Assembly: GCA_016882525.1 (NCBI GenBank) | Contig: VGPU01000004.1 | Location: 1-64,000, forward strand | Length of the DNA stretch: 64,000 bases | DNA from: Cyanobacteria bacterium M_surface_10_m2_119 | Lineage (GTDB): Bacteria; Cyanobacteriota; Cyanobacteriia; PCC-6307; Cyanobiaceae | Direction of reading: 5' to 3' | Shown: one piece after another, positions 29,602-37,941 of the stretch | Position numbering within the stretch: the stretch's first letter is position 1 | How the letters are laid out: each line of letters starts with the position of its first letter | Translations under genes and position numbers: made by a program | Notes under the pieces: generated by a model | What the model was told of the DNA's origin: nothing | Database searches by the model: none | The model's input: only the letters and a program-made list of their open reading frames with translations

Positions 29602-30027
29602 GTGAGTCAGGACTCCAGCCCGCCGTCCCGCCAGCAGCTGCGCCTGCAATCGATCGCCTGGGCCCTGGGGGCCGGCCTCACGGCCCTGGTGCTGGGCATC
29701 CCCCTGGGCCTGGAACCGGCCCTGCGGGCGGGAGGCTGCGGCTTCTTCTACGGCCTGCTGGCCTTCCACCTACAGCGGGTCGATCCGGATGACAGCCACC
29801 TGCAGGCGGGGCTGGTGGGGGCCGTCTGCGGCATCCACAGCCTGGGACTGCCGCCCGTCACCCCCTGGCCGGGGGGAGAGCCCCTGCCGGCCGCAGTGCT
29901 GAGCGTTGCGCCAACTGTGATGATGGGGCTCATCCGTGCCTGGCTGCCGCTGGTCGGCGCTGCCCTGCTGCTGCACCTCACGCGGCTGCTGCTGCCACTC
30001 GGTTCCCTGTCGGCCCGCCGGCCCTGA
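29602..30027 (+). CDS. Small membrane protein, unknown
   Basis: A 141-residue protein with four hydrophobic stretches (IAWALGAGLTALVLGIPLGL, LRAGGCGFFYGLLAFHL, GLVGAVCGIHSLGL and AWLPLVGAALLLHLTRLLLP). GTG at 29602 starts it. It precedes the SNF2 helicase by 10 bases, so it is the first gene of that operon. No family is recognised. Confidence 0.6.
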   Translation: MSQDSSPPSRQQLRLQSIAWALGAGLTALVLGIPLGLEPALRAGGCGFFYGLLAFHLQRVDPDDSHLQAGLVGAVCGIHSLGLPPVTPWPGGEPLPAAVLSVAPTVMMGLIRAWLPLVGAALLLHLTRLLLPLGSLSARRP

Positions 30028-30037
30028 ACACCCTGGG

Positions 30038-33000
30038 ATGACCCTGCTGCATGCCACCTGGCTGTTCCCCCCCGAAGGGCCCGGGGGACGCCTGTTTCTG
30101 TGGGGCGACACCTGGAAGGCCATCAGCCCGGTGCAGCCGGGCCGCAGCGCCCCCGAGCATCCCCTCGCCCTCACGCCGGACGAGGTGGCCGACTGGCTCG
30201 ACGACAACGGCTACTGGAGCGAGGCCCTGCGACCGGCCCGGGCCACCCTCACCCTCCCCAGCCGCACCCAGGCCGCCCGCGGCCGCCGCAGCGCCGGCGA
30301 TCAGCCCTGGAGTGGCCTGCCCCTGCAATCGGGCGAGCCCATCCCCCGCCAACTGGAATGGTGGCCCTGGCAGGTGGAGGGCTGGGCCCTCGACCCCGCC
30401 GGGGCCGCGGAATGGCTGAGCGGCCTGCCCCTGGCCAGCGGCCACCCGGACATGGGCGATGACCTGCGCTGGTGGACCCATCTGCAGCGCTGGGCCCTCA
30501 GCCTGATCGCCCGCGGCCGCTGGCTCCCCCAGATCGAGGACGGCCGGGCCCGCTGGCTGCCCCTGCTCAACCGCGAGGGCGACCGGCGCCGCCTGGAGGA
30601 ACTGGCGGTGGGGCTCCCCCAGGTGGCCACCTGCGCCCTGGCCGCGGGTCCGGAAGGCGATCCCGCCCTGGCCTGCCGGCGCCCGGGCAATGGCCGGCTG
30701 CGGGTGGCCAGCCTGCTGGAGGCCCTGCTCGATGGCCAGCTGCGGGCCGGCTTCAAACCCGACAGCGATGGCCTCGATCCCCTGCTGCTCGCCTGGCAGA
30801 AGGCCCTGGGCAAAGGGGATGGCCAGCTGCACCTCGACGAGGAGGAACTGGAACGCCTCACGATCGCCACCCACCACTGGCGGGAGGCGGTGGCGGGCCG
30901 GGTGGCGCCGGCGCGCGCCTGCCTGGAGCTGTTCACCCCCGCCGAGGGGGACGAGCTGTGGGACGTGCGCTTCAGCCTCCAGGCCGAGGCCGACCCCAGC
31001 CTGCGCGTGCCGGCGGCGGTGGCCTGGGCGGCGGGGGATTGGGGGCTGCAGCTGGGGGAAGTGGCCGTTCCCCAACCCAGCGAGCTGCTGCTGGAGGGCC
31101 TGGGCCGGGCTCTCACCGTGTTCGAGCCGGTCGAGCGCGGCCTCGATGCCACCACGCCGGAGGCGATGCAGCTCACCCCGGCCGAGGCCTTCGTGCTGGT
31201 GCGCACGGCCGCCACCCAGCTGCGCGATGTGGGGGTGGGCGTGGTGCTGCCGGAGAGTCTCTCCGGGGGCCTGGCCAGCCGGCTGGGCCTGGCGATCACC
31301 GCGGAGCTGCCGGAGACCTCCCGCGGCTTCACCCTCGGCGAAAACCTGGTGTGGAGCTGGGACTTCATGATCGGCGGGGTGACGCTCAACCTGCGCGATC
31401 TGGAGCGGCTCTCCGCCAAGCGCAGCCCCCTGGTGCAGCACAAGGGCGTGTGGATCGAGCTGCGCCCCAACGACCTGCGCAACGCCGAGCGCTTCTGCAA
31501 TGCCGACCCGGGGCTGAGCCTCGACGACGCCCTGCGCCTCACCGCCAGCGACGGCGACACCTTCCACCGCCTGCCGGTGCATGCCTTCACCGCCGGCCCG
31601 CGCCTGCAGGCGGTGATGGAGCAGTACCACCAGCAGAAGGCCCCCGATCCCCTGCCCGCCCCGCCGGGCTTCGCCGGCCAGCTGCGCCCCTACCAGGAGC
31701 GGGGCCTGGGCTGGCTGGCCTTCCTGCACCGCTTCGACCAGGGGGCCTGCCTGGCGGACGACATGGGCCTGGGCAAGACGATCCAGCTGCTGGCCTTCCT
31801 GCAGCACCTCAAGGCCGAGCAGGAGCTGAAGCGTCCCGTTCTGCTGGTGGCCCCCACCTCCGTGCTCACCAACTGGAAGCGCGAGGCGGCAGCCTTCACG
31901 CCGGAGCTGGCGGTGCAGGAGCACTACGGCCCTCGCCGCCCCAGCACGGATGCGGCCCTGAAGAAGGCCCTCAAGGGCGTGGATCTGGTGCTCACCAGCT
32001 ACGGCCTGCTGCAGCGCGACAGTGAACTGCTGGAGAGCGTCGACTGGCAGGGCGTGGTGATCGACGAAGCCCAGGCGATCAAGACCCCCACGGCGAAGCA
32101 GTCGATGGCGGCCCGCGACCTGGCCCGGCCGGGGCGGGGCAGCCGCAGCGGCCGTTTCCGCATCGCCCTCACCGGCACGCCGGTGGAAAACCGGGTCAGC
32201 GAGCTGTGGGCACTGATGGATTTCCTCAATCCCAAGGTGCTGGGGGACGAGCCCTTCTTCCGCCAGCGCTACCGCCTGCCGATCGAGCGCTACGGCGACA
32301 TGGCCTCCCTGCGCGATCTCAAGGCCCGCGTCGGGCCCTTCATCCTGCGGCGCCTGAAGACCGACAAGTCGATCATCACCGACCTGCCGGACAAGGTGGA
32401 ACTGCACGAGTGGGTGGGGCTCGCCCCCGAGCAGCGCAAGCTCTACAACCGCACCGTGGAGGAGAGCCTCGACGCCATCGCCCGGGCCCCCCTGGGCCAG
32501 AAGCACGGCCAGGTGCTGGCCCTGCTCACGAAGCTCAAGCAGGTGTGCAACCACCCGGCCCTGGCCCTGGGCGAGGACGTGCAGGCAGCGGTGGGCAACG
32601 GAGTGGGCAACGGGGCAGCCAGTGGCTTCGCCGCCCGCAGCGCGAAGGTGCAGCGGCTGGAGGAGATCCTCGAGGAGGTGATCGAAGCGGGCGACCGGGC
32701 CCTGCTGTTCACCCAGTTCGCCGAGTGGGGCCACCTGCTCAAGGCCCATCTCGAGCGCAAATGGCGCCAGGAGGTGCCCTTCCTCTACGGCAACACCAGC
32801 AAGACCGAGCGCCAGGCGATGGTGGATCGCTTCCAGGACGATCCCCGGGGCCCCCAGCTGTTCCTGCTCTCGCTCAAGGCAGGAGGCGTGGGCCTCAACC
32901 TCACCCGCGCCAGCCACGTGTTCCACATCGACCGCTGGTGGAACCCGGCGGTGGAGAACCAGGCCACCGACCGGGCCTACCGCATCGGCCAGCAGAACCG

Positions 33001-33172
33001 CGTGATGGTGCACAAGTTCATCACCAGCGGCTCGGTGGAGGAACGCATCGACCGGATGATCAAGGAGAAGTCGAAACTCGCCGAAGACATCGTCGGCTCC
33101 GGCGAAGACTGGCTCGGCGGCATGGACATGGGCCAGCTCAAGGAGCTGGTGGCCCTCCAGGAACCGGAGTGA
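30038..33172 (+). CDS. SNF2-family helicase (HepA/RapA-like)
   Basis: A 1044-residue SNF2 ATPase. The N-terminal 500 residues are the bacterial SNF2-associated region. The motor starts near residue 545: LRPYQERGLGWLAFL, Walker A ADDMGLGKTIQLLAFL (about 573), LVAPTSVLTNWKREAAAF, the Walker B box VVIDEAQAIK and LTGTPVENRVSELWALMDF. The second lobe has LLFTQFAEWGHLL, LFLLSLKAGGVGLNLTRA and the DRAYRIGQ arginine finger region. It probably remodels protein-DNA or RNA polymerase complexes. The SWIM protein downstream is a common partner. The ATG at 30038 starts after the upstream stop. Confidence 0.93.
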   Translation: MTLLHATWLFPPEGPGGRLFLWGDTWKAISPVQPGRSAPEHPLALTPDEVADWLDDNGYWSEALRPARATLTLPSRTQAARGRRSAGDQPWSGLPLQSGEPIPRQLEWWPWQVEGWALDPAGAAEWLSGLPLASGHPDMGDDLRWWTHLQRWALSLIARGRWLPQIEDGRARWLPLLNREGDRRRLEELAVGLPQVATCALAAGPEGDPALACRRPGNGRLRVASLLEALLDGQLRAGFKPDSDGLDPLLLAWQKALGKGDGQLHLDEEELERLTIATHHWREAVAGRVAPARACLELFTPAEGDELWDVRFSLQAEADPSLRVPAAVAWAAGDWGLQLGEVAVPQPSELLLEGLGRALTVFEPVERGLDATTPEAMQLTPAEAFVLVRTAATQLRDVGVGVVLPESLSGGLASRLGLAITAELPETSRGFTLGENLVWSWDFMIGGVTLNLRDLERLSAKRSPLVQHKGVWIELRPNDLRNAERFCNADPGLSLDDALRLTASDGDTFHRLPVHAFTAGPRLQAVMEQYHQQKAPDPLPAPPGFAGQLRPYQERGLGWLAFLHRFDQGACLADDMGLGKTIQLLAFLQHLKAEQELKRPVLLVAPTSVLTNWKREAAAFTPELAVQEHYGPRRPSTDAALKKALKGVDLVLTSYGLLQRDSELLESVDWQGVVIDEAQAIKTPTAKQSMAARDLARPGRGSRSGRFRIALTGTPVENRVSELWALMDFLNPKVLGDEPFFRQRYRLPIERYGDMASLRDLKARVGPFILRRLKTDKSIITDLPDKVELHEWVGLAPEQRKLYNRTVEESLDAIARAPLGQKHGQVLALLTKLKQVCNHPALALGEDVQAAVGNGVGNGAASGFAARSAKVQRLEEILEEVIEAGDRALLFTQFAEWGHLLKAHLERKWRQEVPFLYGNTSKTERQAMVDRFQDDPRGPQLFLLSLKAGGVGLNLTRASHVFHIDRWWNPAVENQATDRAYRIGQQNRVMVHKFITSGSVEERIDRMIKEKSKLAEDIVGSGEDWLGGMDMGQLKELVALQEPE

Positions 33173-33182
33173 GCTCGCAGGC

Positions 33183-33827
33183 GTGATCGACCTCTACTGC
33201 GAACGGCTTGGGCCAGGCCTGACGGCAGAGCCGATCAATGCCCTCACCAACGGGGCGTTCCTCGTGGCCGCCTGGCGGCTGGAGCAGCTGGCCCGCTGCG
33301 GCGAGAGGCGCGATCCAGGGGTGCTCACCCTGGCGGTGCTGGCACTGGCCATCGGGGTGGGCAGCGGCCTGTTCCACACCTTCGCCACCGGCTGGGCCCT
33401 GGCGGCGGATGTGATTCCGATCCTATTGTTCCAGCTCCTGGTGCTGCTGCTGTACCTGCGGCGTCGGGCCGGGGTCAGCACCGCTGGGGCGGTGGCCCTC
33501 TGCCTAGCCTTTCTCCTGGCCTGCCTGGCGGGCCGCAGTGTCCCAGGAGCACTCAACGGGTCGCTGGCCTACGCCCCCACCCTGGCGGTGCTGGCCGTGC
33601 TGGCCTGGCATCAGCGCCGCCGGAGCCTGCCGCCCTCCCTGGCCTGGGCCACCGGGCTGTTCAGCCTCTCCCTGCTCATGCGGAGCGTCGACAACGCGGT
33701 CTGCCCGTTCTGGCCGACAGGCACCCACCTGTTCTGGCATCTGCTGAACGCCGCCGTGCTGGTGCTGGGCGGAGTCGCCGTGCTGCCGGACCGGAATAAT
33801 GGAGCCACCGACGCGGGCCGGCGATGA
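33183..33827 (+). CDS. Ceramidase-family membrane protein
   Basis: A 214-residue protein with about six to seven membrane helices and the alkaline ceramidase/PAQR-like metal motifs: EPINALTNGAFLVAAW, GVGSGLFHTFATGWALAADV (serine, histidine and aspartate) and THLFWHLLNAAVLV. The GTG start lies 10 bases after the helicase stop, and its end overlaps the SWIM gene by four bases. Whether it cleaves ceramide in a cyanobacterium is unknown; such proteins may act on other amide lipids. Confidence 0.82.
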   Translation: MIDLYCERLGPGLTAEPINALTNGAFLVAAWRLEQLARCGERRDPGVLTLAVLALAIGVGSGLFHTFATGWALAADVIPILLFQLLVLLLYLRRRAGVSTAGAVALCLAFLLACLAGRSVPGALNGSLAYAPTLAVLAVLAWHQRRRSLPPSLAWATGLFSLSLLMRSVDNAVCPFWPTGTHLFWHLLNAAVLVLGGVAVLPDRNNGATDAGRR

Positions 33828-34723
33828 CCGTTTCCTCCGGCGCCATCACCACCCAGCTGGGCGATCAGGGCCTGGGGCACCAGCCCTGGTGGGTGGAGCA
33901 GTGGATGGAGTTGATCAACTCCTACCGCTTCAAGAAACGCCTCGAGCGCGCCTGGGAGTACGCCCGCAGCGGCAACGTCACCTCAATCCGCTTCGAGGGC
34001 CGGCGGGTGCATGCCCGGGTGCAGGGCAGCGGCGAAGACCCCTACAAGGTGAAGCTCTGGCTCGACGTGCTCAACGACGACGACTGGGGCTATGTGCTCG
34101 ATGCCCTCACCCAGAAGGCCCGCTGGTCGGCCCAGCTGCTCGCCGGGGTGATGCCCCAGGACATCGAGCGGGCCTTCGCGGCCAGTGGCAAGCGCCTATT
34201 CCCCTTCAAGCTGCAGGAGGTGCGCAGCGAGTGCAGCTGTCCGGACAAGGCCAACCCCTGCAAGCACGTGAGCGCGGTCTTCTACCTGATGGGAGACCGC
34301 TTCAGCGAAGACCCCTTCGTGCTCTTCCAGCTGCGGGGGCGCACCCGCGGCCAGCTGCTGGCGGATCTGGCCAAACGCCGCCAGAAGGCCCTCGCCAAGC
34401 AGGCCCGCCAGGCCCGGGCCCGCGGCCAGGAGCCGGTGATGGCGGACACGGCCGCCCATCCCCAGCACCCGGCCATCACCGACCCCAACCGCTGGTGGCG
34501 CTACGGCGCAGCCCTCGATCCGGACCTGGTGGTGATCACACCGGCCCTGGAGGGGGAATCAGGCCTGGATGCGGCGGGTCCCCTGCCCCTGGCGGAAGCC
34601 CCCCAGTTCCCCGAGGCCAATCAGCGCTTCCTGGCCCATGTGCGCCACCACGGCGAGAGCATGGCCGCCCTGGCCATGGCGCGGGCCATGGACAACGGCC
34701 TGAGCTCGCCCACGGATGCCTGA
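33824..34723 (+). CDS. SWIM zinc-finger protein
   Basis: A 299-residue protein with a SWIM finger near residues 128-145 (ECSCPDKANPCKHVSAVFYL, the CxCx(n)CxH pattern), preceded by the beta-rich VTSIRFEGRRVHARVQGSG and followed by a helical RGRTRGQLLADLAKRRQK part. SWIM proteins are often encoded next to SNF2 helicases, as here with one gene between. The start ATG overlaps the ceramidase stop (ATGA). Confidence 0.9.
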   Translation: MTVSSGAITTQLGDQGLGHQPWWVEQWMELINSYRFKKRLERAWEYARSGNVTSIRFEGRRVHARVQGSGEDPYKVKLWLDVLNDDDWGYVLDALTQKARWSAQLLAGVMPQDIERAFAASGKRLFPFKLQEVRSECSCPDKANPCKHVSAVFYLMGDRFSEDPFVLFQLRGRTRGQLLADLAKRRQKALAKQARQARARGQEPVMADTAAHPQHPAITDPNRWWRYGAALDPDLVVITPALEGESGLDAAGPLPLAEAPQFPEANQRFLAHVRHHGESMAALAMARAMDNGLSSPTDA

Positions 34724-35243
34724 TGCCCCCTGGCTGACGCCGGAAGCCATCGCCCTCGCGCGCTGCATTGCCGTATCCCACCTGAGGGCCTTCGGCAGGC
34801 CCCTGGCGACTGCCTCGCACCCTCCCAGGCTGCTGGCGCAGGAGCTCTTTGCCTCGGCCACGGTGGTGCTCGCCCACGACGGCGCCGATCCCGCAGGCGA
34901 TCCCGGACCCCGGCTGATCTACGCCAACAGCGCCGCCTTGCGCCTGTGGCATCGCCCCTGGAATGCCCTGGTCGGCATGCCTTCACGCCTCACCGCCTCC
35001 CCATCGGAGCGGGCCAGCCGCGCCCGCGCCCTGGACGCCGCGCGCCGCCAGCACGCCATCAGCGGCTACAGCGGCATCCGCGTCAACAGCCAGGGACGCC
35101 GCTTCTGGATCGAGAACGCCCGGGTCTGGTCGCTCTGGAGTCCTGATGCCAGCGACGGCGACAAGCCCTGCGGCCAGGCCGCCGCCTTCAACGGTTGGCA
35201 CTGGCTGGCGGACGGAGAGCGGCGCGGGCCGACGGATCCCTGA
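34716..35243 (+). CDS. MEKHLA (PAS-like) domain protein
   Basis: A 175-residue protein matching the MEKHLA domain: PRLIYANSAALRLWHRPWNA, GMPSRLTASPSERASRARAL, ISGYSGIRVNSQGRRFWIEN and ARVWSLW. The fold is PAS-like and probably binds a small ligand. The ATG at 34716 overlaps the SWIM gene by eight bases, making it the last gene of the helicase operon. Confidence 0.85.
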   Translation: MPDAPWLTPEAIALARCIAVSHLRAFGRPLATASHPPRLLAQELFASATVVLAHDGADPAGDPGPRLIYANSAALRLWHRPWNALVGMPSRLTASPSERASRARALDAARRQHAISGYSGIRVNSQGRRFWIENARVWSLWSPDASDGDKPCGQAAAFNGWHWLADGERRGPTDP

Positions 35244-35334
35244 CCCAAGTCATTCCCCCCTTGAATACCAGAAGGATTTGCATCTCACGCAAGAAATAGA
35301 CGCGCAATGCGCCTAATGCATAAGAGAGGCAAGT

Positions 35335-36045
35335 TTGGGCAAGGATCGCTTTAATATCCCCGAAATGGGGGTTTCGCGCATGGGGCTCCATGGCGCCAGA
35401 ACAGCACGTCATCAAGAGCCAACCGATTCCGCCCTCAAGCCCATCACGGGGAGCGCAAACGGCAAGAAGTTCTCCCAGCACAGCGCCCTCCAACTCATCT
35501 GCCTGGACTACCTGCAGTGGCTCCGGAACGGCAGAGATGTTGCCGAGAAACTGCACTGCAGCCAGAGCTGCGTGAGCCGTCAATCCAGAAGCTGCCTGGA
35601 CCTCTTTGCCCTGCAGGCCCGGAAACAACAGGGAGAACTGAAAATCGAGGGAGATTCATTCTTGCTCAGTGAGTCAAGACGACTGCACCAACTCTTTCGG
35701 ATTTCCGGGCTGGAAGCGATTCGCATGGAAGCGCCCGGCTCGATCATCCCAGCAACGGGGCCCCTCAGCAGCCGGATCCCGATCTGCTTCGCCTGCACGA
35801 CACCCAGAAACCCCATTGCCCTGACGCAGCTCTTGCTGGAACGGGTGATTGACATGTAGATCAGCCACACCCCACCCGAGCGCAACACCCTCGACACCCT
35901 TCCGGCAACCGACCATCAACTGATCACAATCTCCATCACAGGAACAAGGGGAGGAGATGGCTATCACAATCACCTCACATGTTTGCCGGAAGTTTCCGGC
36001 ACAGCCGCTTTCGAAGCCATTCTCACAGCCATCAATCAGGCCTGA
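35335..36045 (+). pseudogene. LysR-like HTH regulator, interrupted by TAG
   Basis: The frame 35335-35859 gives 174 residues with a helix-turn-helix-like stretch (LQWLRNGRDVAEKLHCSQSC, then VSRQSRSCLDLF) and a probable hinge and domain (ALTQLLLERVIDM). It stops at TAG (35857-35859), but the same frame continues protein-like as ISHTPPERNTLDTLPATDHQ to TGA at 36043-36045. A TGG-to-TAG change (VIDMW) would explain it. The first 50 residues look weak, so the true start is uncertain. Base composition is lower in GC than its neighbours. Also possible: a short functional DNA-binding protein ending at 35859. Confidence 0.5.
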
Positions 36046-36074
36046 GCAGAGCTGATCAGGCATTTTCGCGGCCC

Positions 36075-36117
36075 GGGTTAACCAATCAACCCAGCGCGAA
36101 ACCGCCGCGCCTACACT
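36075..36117 (+). promoter_or_regulatory. Possible flv3 promoter region with inverted repeat
   Basis: Within the 100 bases before flv3 there is an inverted repeat GGGTT...AACCC (36075-36092, with GGTTAACC inside) and a TACACT hexamer (36112-36117) that could be a -10 box. No convincing -35 box was found. Confidence 0.3.
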
Positions 36118-36144
36118 CTTCTGGACTTGAGAGGCCGGCACGTC

Positions 36145-37941
36145 ATGACGTCCACACGTTCTGCCGCCCCCCATGCCGCCCCACCCGCTGAGGGCAGTTC
36201 CACCCAGGCTCCCCGCCTGACCCTCCAGGTTGAGCGGATCGCTCCCGATACCACCGCGATCCGCTCCCTCGACTGGGACCGCAGCCGCTTCGACATCGAG
36301 TTCGGCCTGCGCAACGGCACGACCTACAACAGCTTTCTCGTGCGAGGGGAGCGCACCGCCCTGATCGACACCAGCCACCTCAAGTTTGAGAGCACCTGGC
36401 TGCCCCTGCTGCAGGAGCAGATCGATCCGGCGGCAATCGATTGTCTGATCGTGAGCCACACCGAGCCCGACCACTCGGGCCTGATCGGCCACCTGCTCGC
36501 CCTCAACCCCGAAATCGAGATCGTGGCCTCCAAGGTGGCGATCCAGTTCCTGGAGAACCAGGTGCATCGGCCCTTCAGGAGCCGCGCTGTCAAGAGCGGC
36601 GACGAACTGGACCTGGGCATCAACCCCGAGAGCGGCGTGCAGCACCGCTTCGAGTTCCTGAGTGCACCGAATCTGCACTGGCCCGACACGATCTTCTCGT
36701 TCGACCACGGCACCGGCATCCTTTACACCTGCGACGCCTTCGGCCTGCACTACTGCTCAGACGACCTCTTCGATGTGGATCCCGGCGCCATCGCCCCGGA
36801 TTTCCGCTTCTATTACGAGTGCCTGATGGGCCCCAACGCCCGCAGCGTGCTGCAGGCCATGAAGCGCATGGATGGGCTGCCCGCGATCAACACCATCGCC
36901 GTGGGCCATGGACCGCTGCTGCGCGAGCACCTCTCCCTCTGGCTCGACGACTACCGCAGCTGGAGCTCAGAGCGCAGCACAGGCGAGGCCTACGCCGCTG
37001 TGTGCTACGTGAGCCAGTACGGCTTCTGCGACCGGCTGAGCCAGGCCCTGGCCCGCGGCATCCAGAAGGCCGGTGCCGCGGTGCAACTGGTGGACCTGCG
37101 CGCCACCGACCCCCAGGAGCTCAACGCCCTGGTGGGCGAGGCCAGCGCCGTGGTGGTGCCCACCTGGCCCGCCAGCGCCGATGCCGACCTGCAGGCCTCG
37201 ATCGGCACCCTGCTGGCGGCCCTCAAGCCCAAGCAGTGGGTGGCCTGCTACGACGCCTTCGGCGGCAACGACGAGCCGATCGACACCGTGGCCGGCCAGC
37301 TGCGGGCCCTCGGTCAGAAGAGTGCCTTCGAACCGCTGCGCATCCGCCAGGTGCCCCAGACCGGCGACTACCAGCGCTGCGAGGAGGCCGGCACCGACCT
37401 GGGCCAGCTGCTCACCAAGGCCAAGACCATCGCCGCCATGAAGGCCCTCGATGGCGACCTCGACAAGGCCCTCGGCCGCCTGAGCGGCGGCCTCTACGTG
37501 GTGACCGCCCGCCAGAGCGATGGGGAAGGCGGAACGCGCTCCTCGGCCATGGTGGCCAGCTGGGTGAGCCAGGCCAGCTTCGAGCCACCGGGCATCACCG
37601 TGGCCGTGGCGAAGGACCGGGCCATCGAGGCCCTGCTGCAGGTGGGCGATCGCTTCGTGCTCAACATCCTGCGCGACGACAACCACCAGCAGCTGCTGCG
37701 CCACTTCCTCAAGCGCTTCCCGCCCGGTGCCGACCGCTTCGCTGGCGTCAGCACCCTCGATGGCGCCGCCGCCGGCGGGCCCGTGCTGGGCGATGCCCTG
37801 GCCTACCTGGGTTGCCGCGTGGCCCAGCGGATGGAAGGCCCCGACCACTGGATCATCTACGCCGAGGTGGAGGAGGGCAACGTGGCCGATACGGAGGCCA
37901 CGACAGCCGTACACCACCGCAAGGTGGGGAACCACTACTGA
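36145..37941 (+). CDS. flv3: Flavodiiron protein Flv3-type (A-type, complete iron ligands)
   Basis: Flv3 pairs with Flv1 to reduce oxygen to water with electrons from photosystem I, without making superoxide. The 598-residue protein has a diiron beta-lactamase-like part with complete ligands (SHTEPDHSG: H, E, D, H; then TCDAFGLHYC and VGHGPLLREH), a flavodoxin-like domain (about 270-410) and a C-terminal flavin reductase domain (about 435-598: SSAMVASWVSQASFEPPGIT). The complete HxExDH set marks it as Flv3 rather than Flv1. ATG 36145 is chosen. The stop overlaps the flv1 start (TGATG). Confidence 0.9.
   Translation: MTSTRSAAPHAAPPAEGSSTQAPRLTLQVERIAPDTTAIRSLDWDRSRFDIEFGLRNGTTYNSFLVRGERTALIDTSHLKFESTWLPLLQEQIDPAAIDCLIVSHTEPDHSGLIGHLLALNPEIEIVASKVAIQFLENQVHRPFRSRAVKSGDELDLGINPESGVQHRFEFLSAPNLHWPDTIFSFDHGTGILYTCDAFGLHYCSDDLFDVDPGAIAPDFRFYYECLMGPNARSVLQAMKRMDGLPAINTIAVGHGPLLREHLSLWLDDYRSWSSERSTGEAYAAVCYVSQYGFCDRLSQALARGIQKAGAAVQLVDLRATDPQELNALVGEASAVVVPTWPASADADLQASIGTLLAALKPKQWVACYDAFGGNDEPIDTVAGQLRALGQKSAFEPLRIRQVPQTGDYQRCEEAGTDLGQLLTKAKTIAAMKALDGDLDKALGRLSGGLYVVTARQSDGEGGTRSSAMVASWVSQASFEPPGITVAVAKDRAIEALLQVGDRFVLNILRDDNHQQLLRHFLKRFPPGADRFAGVSTLDGAAAGGPVLGDALAYLGCRVAQRMEGPDHWIIYAEVEEGNVADTEATTAVHHRKVGNHY

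Noticed and set aside
35244-36144. tRNA or other structured RNA genes in the AT-richer gap
   Set aside because: No cloverleaf or known RNA motif could be traced; the stretch is better explained by the decayed regulator and a promoter region.
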